Source: Rhodamnia argentea (Eukaryota > Streptophyta > Magnoliopsida > Myrtales > Myrtaceae). Taken from it: 64,000 nt of DNA. The DNA lies in contig NC_063151.1 of NCBI RefSeq assembly GCF_020921035.1, positions 23,566,934-23,630,933 of the forward strand. The letters run 5' to 3'. A program made the position numbers and the translations under genes. The notes under the pieces are model-generated. The model saw only the letters and a list, made by a program, of their open reading frames with translations, was not told where the DNA came from and ran no database searches. This document shows, one piece after another, positions 48,331-59,500 of this stretch. Every line of letters begins with the position of its first letter. Position 1 is the stretch's first letter.

Positions 48331-48637
48331 GTCCTATATGGCACTACCACGTTGACATGAACAAATTTTTTAAAATTTTATCTTGATATCTTTTTTTATC
48401 CCTTTCTTCATATTTTTTTATTTTTCTCTTTTTTCTTTCGTTTTTCGCTAGAGACCGACCACAAATGTTGGCTAGGGAGGTATAGATCGCCCTCTCCCGA
48501 GCCCTTGCCAGCCTCAATAAAAAGAAAAGAAAAGAATAAATAAATAATTTAAGAACAAAATTGAATTTTTTTTATAAAAAAATTGAAAAAATTATCCACG
48601 TCGATATCGGTGGCACCACTTAGGATGACAGACGTCC
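48331..48637. mobile_element. MITE-like element, diverged relative of 17312-18086
   Basis: The left end (GTCCTATATGGCACTACCACG, then TTGACATGAACAAATTTTTTAAA) is the diverged inverse of the right end (AATTATCCACGTCGATATCGG...GGTGGCACCACTTAGGATGAC). The core retains GCTAGAGACCG and CCCTCTCCCGAGCCCTTGCC. The right flank carries GGCGGCACAAATGAAATAG-like words, like the right flank of the 17.3-kb element. Confidence 0.55.
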
Positions 48638-48908
48638 ACATCGCCTATCTCCGCTCAAAATTGATAGCTAGATTATATTGATAAATTGTCAAGATATTTA
48701 ATACTGAATTGATTACATTAAATATTTAAGACTGAGGCGGCACAAATGAAATAGTTTTATTTTATTGTTTAACAAATTTTCCGTAATTCGTACACAACGT
48801 TCGATTGAAAAGCTAGACATCTTTCATCGATGTCTTAATCCACGATGGCTAATCGCAACTGTTTATTCTCTCTCTCCCGAACATTCGTCACCCATCTAGC
48901 GCCTAAGT

Positions 48909-48921
48909 GAACCTTCAAGAA
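48909..48921 (+). promoter_or_regulatory. Perfect heat shock element (GAAccTTCaaGAA)
   Basis: Three alternating nGAAn units in perfect register. A second two-unit site, GAAcaTTC, lies at 48879-48886. Both sit upstream of a TATA box and the HSP22 gene. HSF trimers bind this pattern (established). Confidence 0.85.
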
Positions 48922-48976
48922 GTAGAACAACCCCTCACCAGCATCTTGATCTCGCCACGTCTTCGCCATCATCATC

Positions 48977-48984
48977 TATTTAAA
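48977..48984 (+). promoter_or_regulatory. TATA box (TATTTAAA) of HSP22
   Basis: TATTTAAA lies 56 bases after the heat shock element and about 106 bases before the start codon, a normal spacing. Confidence 0.65.
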
Positions 48985-49089
48985 CACATCCCGCTCAGTT
49001 CCCTTCGCTAAGTAAAGCGCATCTGAAGCCAAACCCGAAAGAGATCACGCACTCGCTCGACTGAAACTGAACCCTGAACAAGCCTAGAA

Positions 49090-49701
49090 ATGGCGAACCG
49101 CACGCCAAAGTTGCTTCTGGTACTGTCTCTGCTCTTCGCCATCGTGTCGAGCTCGAAAGGCTCGCTCTTGCCCTTCATGGAAGGGACCGCCCGGCCGGGC
49201 AGTCTCATAGGCAGCCTCCTAAGCGATCCCTTCTGGGCCGACCCATTCCGGGTCCTGGAGCAGGTCCCGTTCGGGGCAGACCGGCTCCTGAGGGAAGCTG
49301 CCGAGGCTCCGGCGCCGGCGAGGGTGGACTGGAAGGAGACACCGGAGGGGCACGTGATAAGGATGGACGTGCCTGGGCTGAAGAGGGAGGAGATCAAGAT
49401 CGAGGTGGAGGAGAACCGGGTGCTCCGAGTGAGCGGCGAGAGGAAGAGAGAGGAGAAAGAAAAGGAAGGGGATCACTGGCACCGGGTGGAGAGGTCGTAT
49501 GGCAGGTTCTGGAGGCAGTTCAGGCTGCCGGAGAACGTCGACTTGGACTCTGTGAGGGCGAAGCTAGAGGACGGCGTGCTGACAGTGACGATGGCCAAGT
49601 TGGTCCCCGAGAAGATCAAGGGTCCGAGGGTGGTCGGCATCGAGGGAGAAGCAGGGGCAGAGCCACCCAAGATCAAGAGTGACGCCAAGCAAGAACTGTG
49701 A
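49090..49701 (+). CDS. HSP22: ER-resident small heat shock protein (class 22 kDa)
   Basis: Single exon, 203 residues. A signal peptide of about 24 residues ([16 protein letters not shown]) precedes a linker. The alpha-crystallin domain is at about 77-170, with [20 protein letters not shown] and the C-terminal consensus [20 protein letters not shown]. The protein ends in KQEL, a KDEL-like retention signal, so it should act as a holdase chaperone in the ER lumen. The heat shock element upstream predicts HSF control. Plant sHSP genes of this class are usually intronless, as here. Confidence 0.93.
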   Translation: MANRTPKLLLVLSLLFAIVSSSKGSLLPFMEGTARPGSLIGSLLSDPFWADPFRVLEQVPFGADRLLREAAEAPAPARVDWKETPEGHVIRMDVPGLKREEIKIEVEENRVLRVSGERKREEKEKEGDHWHRVERSYGRFWRQFRLPENVDLDSVRAKLEDGVLTVTMAKLVPEKIKGPRVVGIEGEAGAEPPKIKSDAKQEL

Positions 49702-49798
49702 GAGAACGAACAAGTTTTTTTGTTGTGAACAGTTGTGTACGTGTTAAATCAAATCTCGCTTGCTGAGCTTCCACGAGCGCCCGTGTGCATGGTGCTGT

Positions 49799-49804
49799 AA
49801 TAAA
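49799..49804 (+). terminator. Poly(A) signal AATAAA of HSP22
   Basis: AATAAA about 98 bases after the HSP22 stop codon, at a plausible distance for a plant 3' UTR. Confidence 0.5.
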
Positions 49805-51405
49805 GAGTTGTGATGTCTGTACTCTTATTCTCCATATCAAAAGTTTTCTGAAGCATATGATAATGTGTGGTGCTCGCAAAATTGTCGGATTGTGGTTTTA
49901 ACTTGAAGGTTTTCTAGAGTCCAATCATTCGTACTTACTCTTCCTTGATACGCGATTGATTTGGATCGACATAACGGGTCTATGCACGCGAGAAGACTAC
50001 CGGGAGAATAGATCAAGTAGGATGGTGCTATGGATTTCGTTACCTTTCCATGGCATATCGCGCACAACCAAAATTTCTTCACCAATTCAAATCCAATCCA
50101 CAAGTGAAAAAGGAGTGATCCAGACCTGGGTTACAGTAGGCTAAAGTAGAGGAAGAAGATGCTTTTCTGTTCTGCACCAAGAAGAAATGTTTTTGAGTAA
50201 CTTCGCGCATCTTGAGTTGAAAAGGTGCCACAACAAACATGCTCCATGTCCTGTCGATGCTTAGGGGCGACCATTCTACACATCTCTGTAGAACCTGTCT
50301 GTCTTACACGAACTTTTCTTCTCAAGCATACATTTCCATAGCTGTCTTCAACATAGAGCCTCCTTAAATTAGCCAGCCAAGCCACTCTTCGAAATGAAAT
50401 GCTTCATTATTCAGAGTCGCGCAACTGGATATCCAAAGGTACTTGTTTCCTCATGATAGCCTCCTTGTCAACATCCTCGAGGCTAATTTACAACTATGAA
50501 GCTTCTGCTATAACAATTGCCTGCGGGTGCTGGAAACAGACAATGACTAGGACGCAAAATCAGAACATGTCAAGTTATGCCAAACAACCTTGTTCATGTA
50601 CGCTTACCTTAACCGCCGTAGAAAAAATTGTAAGAAGATTTCTTGCGTTGCCGCTAAGCAAGGTGAAATGGGGGTTGCTGAACAACCAAGTTCACAAGAG
50701 CAGCACGAGAAATTTCTCGATGAGATTTTGAAACTTTAAGTTATTGAGCTGAAGCTGGGTCAACCTATAACATTCGGGGTCCAATTATAGCCAAGAAAGC
50801 CATTTTCCTGATACGTCCTCCTTTGATGACTTGAGATTTTCCACTGCAAATTGACCATGGTGGAAATTAACAAATACGTGGCAATCATGAAAGCCATAGT
50901 TTCTTCTGGTGGCTAACATAACTATTTCTTGGCTTACAAGTTTAAGCAACACATGCAACGTCTCCACTGAAAGAACATACCTGAGCATCATAATAAACCA
51001 TAGTTTGCTATTGCCACTCCTTTCCTCCCAGAACCAATCAGTGAATGAGGTTTAACTAGCTCTCAACCCCTAGCTACATCTGCTTATCCAGAGCTGTGTC
51101 ACTCAAAAGCGACAGGAACACAATCCAGTTGAAACTGTGTTCAATCTCAAGACAGCTACTTTTCACCGTTCCTCGGATCTTGTACTTGCTCCTTTAGTTA
51201 AAAACAACAGATACAGGAGATTAGCATCTGGGCTCATCACTGCATTCAAATCAATCAAGTTAGACATGCAGTGCATTGAATGGAATTAGCAAAGACATAC
51301 AGGCAAGACTGCCTAGAGAACCCAAAAGGTCGAACAGATAGATATGCAAAACCGGAAGCTGATATTAGGTCTTAACAACAAATGTTAATAGCTTGAGACT
51401 AGGTG
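49805..51405. other. Spacer; possible PPR 3' UTR
   Basis: Small open frames on both strands lack domains. The right part could be a 3' UTR, perhaps spliced, of the minus-strand PPR gene. No separate gene is supported. Confidence 0.45.
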
Positions 51406-53019
51406 TCAGATAAAAAGAATTCGACTTATGCTTATATACCCCACAGAAAACAGACTCTCCAGGACATTGTGTATATCCACCGTCTGTGGATGTGATAAGT
51501 CAACAGAATAAAACTGATGGAGCTGGCTGTTGACCTCAACCCAACTGCAACCAGGAGTCTTATATGCATCCTGTTCCTTTAGCATCTTTCTTACCCGGCG
51601 GACCTCATCCCACTTCCCAAGCTCTACATATAAATTCGCCAACATTGCACCATAACCACCATTACTTGGGTCTAATTCAATAAGCTTTTCCAATGCGAAT
51701 TCTGCCAAATCTGTGCGTCCATGTATTTTGCATCCATTAAGCAAAGAACCCCACACAACCTCATCGGGTTGCATCTTCATTTCCCTGACAACTTGTAAAG
51801 CTTCATCGAACCTACCAGCTCGGCCAAGAAGATCAATTAAGCATCCATAGTGCTCGATCCTAGGTTCAATGCCATAATTCCTGGTCATCATGTTGAAATA
51901 AGCACGTCCTCTTTCAACCAACCCTCCATGAGTACAAGCATTCAACAAGCCAATGAAAGTTACCTCATCTGGGATTACGTCATCTCCAGACTGCATCATC
52001 TCCTCATATACCCAAACTGCGTTCTCAGTTTGGCCATGGAGGGCAAGACAATTAATCATGGAATTCCACGATGTCAAGCTCCTCTTAGTAGTTGTTTCAA
52101 ATATTCGTCTGGCCTCCTTTAAGCTCCCACATTTGCCATACATGTCGACAAGAGAATTTGAGACAAATGAATCGAGACCTAAACCAATTCTATATACATA
52201 GCCATGGATACCTTTACCAAGTTGAAGCATGCCAGTGTGGCCACATGCAGAGAGTGCACACACGATTGTTACCTGATTAGGCCTATTCTCTTTATATTGT
52301 GTCTCTACGGAGAAGTTTATCATTCTCCTTAAGATGGACATTGCCTCAGAGAAGAGACCATTTTGTGTGCAGCCAGCAATAAGAGCATTCCAAGACGGAA
52401 CATCTCTCTCCGGCATATTATCAAATAGTAACAAGGCATTTTCAATCTGCCCAATTCTCGTATAACCAGAGATCATAGCCGTCCACGAAACAACGCTTTT
52501 CTGAGACATCTCATCAAACAACTGTCGCGCAGTGCCAAGGTCACAACTAGACCTCGCGTACGCGTCCACAAGAGCTGTTTGCACAACTGGGTATCCCCCA
52601 AACCCGGATTTCAAGACCTGGGTATGTACCAGCTTCGTGCCAAGAGACTCCGAGAGCTCGGGGCACGATTTCAAGACGTGGGGATATATGAAGTGGTTGG
52701 GTCGAGGGAGTCCGCGGCGGACCATGCCGCGGTACAAGGCGAACGCCTCCGGGGCGTGGTCCGGGCGAGCGGCATACGCGGTGACCATGGCGGTCCAGAG
52801 GTAGATGTTCGGAGAGCGGAGGTGGTCGAAGATGCGGCGAGCGTAGTCGAGGTTGGCGAGATCGAGGGTGCAGAAGCGGATGAGCTTGAAAACCAAGAAC
52901 TGAGTGCGGGAATGGCCGAGGGTGATGAGAAAGGCTTGGAGCTGCTTGAGGTGGTTGATGTGGGTGGATCGACCGAGGACCGTCAAGACATGTTCGTTTA
53001 GGTTCGTCGCAGAGAGCAT
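51406..53019 (-). CDS. PLS-class (E-type) pentatricopeptide repeat protein
   Basis: Intronless, 537 residues from the ATG at 53019 (MLSATNLNEHVL). An in-frame extension upstream lacks an ATG. Helical PPR units run through the protein: YARRIFDHL, VVSWTAMISGYTRIGQIENA, DVPSWNALIAGCTQNG, FVSNSLVDMYGKCGSLKEA, SLTSWNSMINCLALHG, PDEVTFIGLLNACTHGG and EHYGCLIDLLGRAGRFDEA. An E domain follows (VWGSLLNGCKIHG, LANLYVELGKWDEV, CSWVEVN), with no DYW deaminase. It looks close to Arabidopsis At1g33350 (PCMP-E type), by memory. E-class PPRs usually select organelle RNA editing sites. Targeting is likely mitochondrial or plastid but is not clear from the N-terminus. Confidence 0.92.
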   Translation of the reverse strand: MLSATNLNEHVLTVLGRSTHINHLKQLQAFLITLGHSRTQFLVFKLIRFCTLDLANLDYARRIFDHLRSPNIYLWTAMVTAYAARPDHAPEAFALYRGMVRRGLPRPNHFIYPHVLKSCPELSESLGTKLVHTQVLKSGFGGYPVVQTALVDAYARSSCDLGTARQLFDEMSQKSVVSWTAMISGYTRIGQIENALLLFDNMPERDVPSWNALIAGCTQNGLFSEAMSILRRMINFSVETQYKENRPNQVTIVCALSACGHTGMLQLGKGIHGYVYRIGLGLDSFVSNSLVDMYGKCGSLKEARRIFETTTKRSLTSWNSMINCLALHGQTENAVWVYEEMMQSGDDVIPDEVTFIGLLNACTHGGLVERGRAYFNMMTRNYGIEPRIEHYGCLIDLLGRAGRFDEALQVVREMKMQPDEVVWGSLLNGCKIHGRTDLAEFALEKLIELDPSNGGYGAMLANLYVELGKWDEVRRVRKMLKEQDAYKTPGCSWVEVNSQLHQFYSVDLSHPQTVDIHNVLESLFSVGYISISRILFI

Positions 53020-53134
53020 TTTTCTCTCTGCAAGCCAGTCCTCGCAACTCGCAATGCATAGTGCATACAGCGCAATTTTCAAGCCGGGTTGCTGAAACCC
53101 CGTCTTTGCTTTTTCCCCCAAAACCGGACAAACT

Positions 53135-53204
53135 GAAAGAACCGGTGAGTACTATGACCAAAAAAAAAAAAAAAAAAAAAAAAAAAAGAAAGAACCGGTG
53201 AGTA
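53135..53204 (+). mobile_element. A28 micro-insertion with perfect 17-bp target duplication
   Basis: GAAAGAACCGGTGAGTA stands at 53135-53151 and again at 53188-53204. Between them are only CTATGACC and 28 A residues. The perfect duplication and pure A tail suggest a young retroposition event cut to 8 bases of body. It lies about 115 bases upstream of the PPR start codon, inside its leader or promoter. Confidence 0.8.
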
Positions 53205-53552
53205 AGGGCTGAACGAGTCGAGTTGGCCATAATTTATCATTTAAACTCGACCGTACCTTGCCCAATCCATACCCGACTCAGAGCCGGATCGACTTGATCT
53301 GTCGAGCTCGAACCAGACTCAAATGAATTTCCATTAGGCTAGAGCTCGATTCAATAAGTGGATAATTTCTTTTGTGTGTACTTGGATGAAACTCGAGCTC
53401 GATTTTGGAAATATACTCGCACAACTTCAATCGAATCGTCCACCCGTCGATAAAAATTATCCCACTTCTACTATTTGATGATTTTAAAATCGCAAATAAC
53501 GGTCCTTGTACTTGGAAAATTGAAAGTTGGGCAATGATAAAGAAATAGGAAT
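53205..53552. other. Spacer with GAGCTCGA-type repeat words
   Basis: GAGTCGAG, GAGCTCGA and CTCGAGCTCG words recur, as in many decayed plant repeats. The stretch near 26110-26210 has a similar flavour. No gene. Confidence 0.4.
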
Positions 53553-53555
53553 TTA

Positions 53556-54081
53556 GGGCACGCATGGTAACATTTCTGCTTCAAAAATCAACTTCTGCTT
53601 CGTAAATTGATTTGTAATAAGAAAAAGCGTTTAATAGCAAGATAAAATTTCCGCTTTTGGAACAAAAAATTATCCGATAATGGTGGGTAGCGGTGGTGAT
53701 AGGGGGCAATTGGCGGTGAGAGGGCATGGTGGTGGCCGGCAATGGTTGCGGTAGCCGCCAGCGGTGGGTAGTGGTTGGCGGCGGCGATCGGCAAGGGGTG
53801 AGGTGGCGGGTGATGGTGGTCGCGGCAACGGGCGGCAATAGTTTGCAATGGGCGGCAACGGTGGAGGCGTGGTTGGGAGAGAAAGAGAGGAGCTGAAAAT
53901 GAAAAGAGGCTGAATCGAGAAAGATATTGATGTTGAGATATTTATACTTCTGAAAAAGAAGTAACTTTTTTTTAACTTCTAGAATTAGCAGAAGTAGAAA
54001 TTTGCTTCAGAAATAGAAATGTAATATTGCGTAACCATCCGAAACAAAAATTGATTTCCAGAAGTGTTATTATACGCGCCC
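53556..54081. mobile_element. PIF/Harbinger-like MITE, 526 bp
   Basis: The left end, GGGCACGCATGGTAACATTTCTG, aligns with the inverse of the right end, GGGCGCGTATAATAACACTTCTG (18 of 23 bases). TTA lies directly outside both ends (53553-53555, 54082-54084). Inner arms carry CTTCTGCTTC/AGCAGAAGTAG words. The core is a GGCGGTGG low-complexity stretch (53680-53870), the source of spurious Pro/His-rich open frames. Confidence 0.85.
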
Positions 54082-54084
54082 TTA

Positions 54085-56252
54085 GTGATCGAGTTCCAAA
54101 AATGATAAAAATGAATCTGCTAGTGTCTAGTGACATGACAACACATATTTTTATAATAAAAAAAACAATTTCTTGTTTTTGATTGACCTCTAAACATAAA
54201 CATCCGAAAATAATGTGCTGGGGAAATGACTATGAATAAAACCAGCTCCCTCGTTCTTCGACGGCTTGCTTCCATCTGGTCGCAAGAGTCAAGAGAGTAA
54301 AGCGCATTGACAGAGGCAAATCTTATTCCGCAGATGTAATGGGCATCGACTGAACGTCTCTTCCTCTGATGCTACGAGGATTCCCATCCGAGATGTCCGA
54401 CGATATTTATAACTGACTAACTCAATTGCTTGACTACAACTGTCAGTCGACACCTTCCTGAACTCTTATAACTCCAAGTGATTTACTACAATAGTTGTTT
54501 CCTCCCTTCAATTTGATTTGAATTACACTTCATGTGTCGATGTCGATACTTTCAACTTGATACACATCTCAACTCAACTATCGAAGGCGAAAATGGTTCT
54601 CACTTGGTCGGCTTAATTTTAATTTGGCTTATCGCGATTAACAATGGTGTTTTATCGTCGGTCGTATTCACGGTAATCTTAAGTCACGTGTGCCGGTCAG
54701 AAATAGCATCTACTCCATCCCTTGCTCACGGCCAACGTGCCTAATTGCTTAGTCAATACTCACAGCCGGTCTTGACTTCTTTGAGTAGCCGACTCTGCCT
54801 TATCACTACACGGTTGGTCTTAGCACTTTGTTATCAACATTAGCTCAACTTAGTGGACCCGGTCGATGCATAGTTAATGGCATCAATTGCTTATTAACTT
54901 CAGTTTTTTGACATCGAAGTTGTCAACGGTCCGACAGTTGGAACCTATTTTCAAATCGATATGTTTGTGTGCGTATATGTGATTGCGAAATCTTCTGTTT
55001 GTGAAAATTGAAGGGCTGAAGAAGAATAAGTGAGAATTCCGTTGTGGTGTTTTGTCTCATCCACTCGCCCTTATGAGCTACTTGAGCCACGTATTCCTAA
55101 GTTGGTTTGATTAACTACTTAAGCTCTTCAAACTCGATTAGAATTCGGAAAGAATCGCGCCGAGTTTGAGTGATGTGCGGCCGATCTTGAGTAGCTCACG
55201 AACAGTTTGACTTGTTTATATCCTTATCAATTTCGGTGCCGGTTGGCGGTCCTACCTAATCTACTAGCCAGATCGAGATTTAACTTGAAAGGGGGTTTCT
55301 ATTACGTCACAGGACATCATTAGCGATCAAAGTTTATGCCTCCATATTCATCGGATTGTGTAAGATGTGAGTTGGATGGATAACAAATGAGAGTTCAACG
55401 TTTCGTGCACCTCATTTCTGTACCAAATCAATTGTTTGATCACTAAACTAAACCATTGCTATTCAAAGTTTGCTTTGTCAAATGGCGCTTAGCAGTATGT
55501 GACCAATGATATCTTTAGCAACTTCAAACACACAACGACATGAAATTTATCTCGTTGTAGAACATTTGTCGAAGGAAAAAGATGTATAATTGACTGTTTA
55601 ATCATGTAATGTCACGGGTTTCGATACCTATCAACTGGAAAATCACGATTGGAATTCTAAATTAAAGTCAAGATAAAATAGAAAATCTTTATGGAGTTGA
55701 TTGAAATAAAAAGATCGTATCACAAGAGTTCGTTCAAACGATTCGAAAAGAGCGAAACACACTTCATCGTAATCGATACAAAGTTAAGCCTTTTAGCATG
55801 TGTTTTACGTAGGTTTCTCACGTCTCAAAATCTAGTGGTCGAGACCTAATCACGTGGATGCAAGAAACTGTTTCCTTGTCTTGGGGTTGAAGTCGACGGT
55901 AGAAGCCGATCGGGATCGAGCGGACAAGTAGGTGCAACGAGAGCGGTGGTGAGAAGGCTGGGCAGATGAACAAGCGATGCGGTCAAACCCGAGGAAAACC
56001 TGGAGAACAGAAACGCACGCACGCACACGACAAAGCATTGAGGACGCCATTTTTTGTAGGGGAAGTTGTGGATTGGGTGAAGTGGCGAAGAGGAGAGAGA
56101 GAGAGCAATTGCGATGCATCGAGAGACGTGTGTGTAGTGTTCTTTTGTTCGGTCGGTTTCATTTTTTCTCGGTCCTGTCGTTCGTTTCTCTTCTCCGAAA
56201 ACCATAACTTCGAGCACAGAGCGAGTTCCGTTTCTCCAGTTCAGTTTCATCG

Positions 56253-56283
<31 letters not shown>

Positions 56284-56365
56284 TAAAAAACATTTCTTTG
56301 TCCATGCAATTGCAATTCTCTCCTACGCTTCCTCGTCGCTTGCTTCATCCACAGTCCATGGACTC
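54085..56365. other. Intergenic; possible short ORF on minus strand
   Basis: No recognised gene. A minus-strand frame at 55850-56119 begins with ATG and reads as an Arg/Ser-rich, transit-peptide-like segment, but no continuing exon was found. 54085-55840 shows nothing I can name. Confidence 0.4.
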
Positions 56366-56373
56366 TATATAAA
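56366..56373 (+). promoter_or_regulatory. TATA box (TATATAAA) of CLPX
   Basis: TATATAAA about 141 bases before the CLPX start codon. CT dinucleotide tracts at about 56253-56275 and 56449-56475 lie upstream and downstream of it. Confidence 0.5.
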
Positions 56374-56513
56374 ATCGATTACTTTACTTTATCTATTCTG
56401 TATAACTTCCCACTTTGTATGTTACCCAAAAGCACTCTCCAGATCCCAATCCTCTCTCTCCCTCTCTCTCTCTCTGGTAACAGCGACCCAGAAAGGCTCT
56501 CTGCAATCTTATT

Positions 56514-59500
56514 ATGTCTCCGACGATTTGGAGGTGGAGGAAGCTCAAAGGGTTGGTGGGTTCCAAATGCTTGAACCGTCCCTCCTCGTCTTCGTCCTCT
56601 TCCTCCTCGCAGCAACACCACCGTTACATGCAGGTCTCCGCCATCTCCACCCACCTGAACTACCTCAACCTCGCCTCCCACCGCCGCCGCGAGTCCCTCA
56701 TCGGCGTCCAGGAGCGCTACAAGTGGGACCACGGCGGCTCCGACGACCTCCGCCACCGCAAGATCCGGGCCGAGGCCAATTGCCCTCGATGCTCCAAGAG
56801 TATGGATCTCCTCTTCTCCAATCGTCACTTCTCGCCTAATCTCGATCAGAATTTCGCCCAGAACAATAGCAACAACGGCGGCGACATTGGGAAAGCCGCG
56901 TCCGGTGGTTATCAGGCCGTCAATTTGTGCCCCAATTGTAAGACTGCTTACTACTTCCACCCCTACCGGATTGCCCCTCTCCAGGGCAGCTTTGTCGAGA
57001 TTGGGAGGGTGGTGACCACGAACAAGACCAATAATGGCGTCGAAAAGAGGAACAAGAATGGCGGTGCCCCGAATACTGGTAATAGCGCTGGTGCTAGCTC
57101 TGATGAGGACAATAGGAGTGGTGTTGGGTACAATGAATTTGTGAATAGTAAGCTGCGGTTCTCCTTCTGGGAGACTCTCAGGTCCTACAGTGGGGATCCG
57201 CCAGAGAATTGGCCGCCTGCTCCTGGCCCACCTGCTGGGAATGGGTTGGCCGTGCATACTCCGCCTGGGCCACCGTTTGCGCCCGGGGTCAATGTGATCC
57301 GGGCTGCTGGCCCCGGTGGAGGTGGCTCTGGCGGTGGCAAAGGAAGTGCTGCTGGTGGAAATGGTGGGGAGAAGAACGGATGGGGCGGGGCGAATTTGGG
57401 CAAGGATTTGCCCACGCCAAAGGAAATTTGCAAGGGCCTCGACAAGTTTGTTATTGGCCAAGAAAGAGCTAAAAAGGTGAGAAATGTTCTGTTGATGCCG
57501 AAGTTCAAGCATTATAATGTTATGTCTTATTATTCTTACATGTTATCATGATTTCAGTGTCTGGTAATGCCATTTATGAGTTGCCGGTTGATTTAGTTTA
57601 GAGTTTAGGGACCTTTGATGATGTATGCACCACTGCGGCACAACTTGTTTGATTAGCTATCCATGATATGCATTTGGGCGGCATTTTAGTTTCAGGCAAA
57701 TATCTGACGTCTTTGATCCGGTGGGACATCATATTCTGGTTCTCTTATTTAATTCTCTTCCATCTGTTTTAGATTCGCTGCATATCTTAAGTGACCCTAG
57801 CCACCAGAGGGATAGCCCTTCAAATTGCAAGTAGAACTAGGTATCTCGATCACTCTTCCTCCCTCTCTCTAGTGCTATATGGATGTTCTATTGAACACCT
57901 CAGATGGATTCTTCATGTCGATTACTGATATAGTGTATATGTCATTTCCTCCTAGTTCTCCGAAAAGATTAGCAGCTGTTACTTGGCAGCTTGATGTGAG
58001 TTAGTATTCTTCACTGATGACATTATTATGGTCATGGTTGTATTGGTTAAGCTAATCAAAATTAGTCATTGAGCGAACTATGTAGCTGGCTTTGGTCTGT
58101 ACTAATAGGATGTCTTATAGAACTGATTTCCCCTTGGGGTTTCTGCATGGATGGATTGAAAATGTTTTTCCTCTGTTAGTTTTCAATAAGCAAATCATCA
58201 ACTGGAGCAATGAAAAGAGTAACTCAGTTTACACGCGTGTTTTTGAATGCTTTGTCTTTGAGATGAAGCGTTATTGCCGGTAAAAGATATGGTTTAAGGT
58301 CTTCTCACTAATAACTCTGTGGACTCACATAGTGAACCTTGTATTCTGTTAGAAGCTAATGCAGATGGTCTGTACCTATGCTGCAGGTACTCTCTGTGGC
58401 TGTTTATAACCACTACAAAAGAATATACCATGCCTCCGAAAGAGGGTTAGCTATTCTTGGCCTCTCTCCTTCAGACACTTTTTAAGTCCTTTCTAGTTCT
58501 GGTGGCATCTATTTCCTTCGAGCAATTTCATAGCAAAATTTGAGTCTCAATTACTTCTGTTAGGCTGGGTTTATGGGTTGGCACATCAATAGCCTTTTAA
58601 GAAATGCTGATCCTGCAATATATAACCCTTGATTGCTGTGACATCACTACGTATGCCATCTGGTTTGTTGGGTGAATTTTTGTTGGTGCTGGCTTGACCA
58701 AATCTACAGACAATAAGCATAGTGAAAATCACATGTCTAAACTGTTGAGAGCTGTATTTCTGGCTACAGTTTCTGTCATACTGCCTTTTTCACAGTGATT
58801 TGAAATTGATCTAGTGATTTTATTACTAGGTCAGGAGCAGAGTCAGGAGTTCCAGAAGCATTAGATGATGATGAAAACGTGGAGTTAGAGAAAAGCAATG
58901 TCCTTCTGATGGGCCCCACAGGCTCGGGTATGATAGCTTCTGTTAAATAGTGCGCCTCTGGTCTGGGCATGCGATGAGTGCTTGCTCTGTGTCCATTTAT
59001 GTTGTTTGTCATTACCTCTTCCACTGTGCGCCTCTGACTTGCGTACTCCTGAATAGGGAAGACATTATTGGCAAAAACACTTGCTCGTTTTGTGAATGTG
59101 CCTTTTGTCATTGCTGATGCAACAACTCTCACACAGGTAAAGTTGGGACATTCTTCGTGTAACAATATTAGCTACTGATATTGAGATTGGTCTTGCTTTT
59201 CTGTGCTGCTCTAGGTCTAGACTCTATATTTTTGACTTGACACAAAATGGGATTACTTTTGCAGGCCGGTTATGTTGGAGAAGATGTGGAGTCAATACTG
59301 TATAAGCTGCTAACGGTGAGTGCATGTATCTATCCCTTCAAGATTAGTAGTTAAGTTGCTGTGGCTTATTGCACTTCATTTCTTTCAATTCTTCGGTTCT
59401 ACCAATCTGGTGGCATCACTGTTCACTGTCTCAATGTTGGCATAGCTGCTTACTTAATGTGATGTCAGTTTATGTCACGTTTTCTTCTGTTTTATGGAAA

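Noticed and set aside
53020-53121. 34-residue N-terminal extension of the PPR protein
   Set aside because: The extension has no ATG in frame; it begins at TTG.
53581-53858. Pro/His/Thr-rich minus-strand ORFs
   Set aside because: Translation of the GGCGGTGG simple repeat in the core of a MITE.
56379-57512. 377-codon minus-strand frame over CLPX exon 1
   Set aside because: Antisense shadow of the CLPX N-terminal exon.
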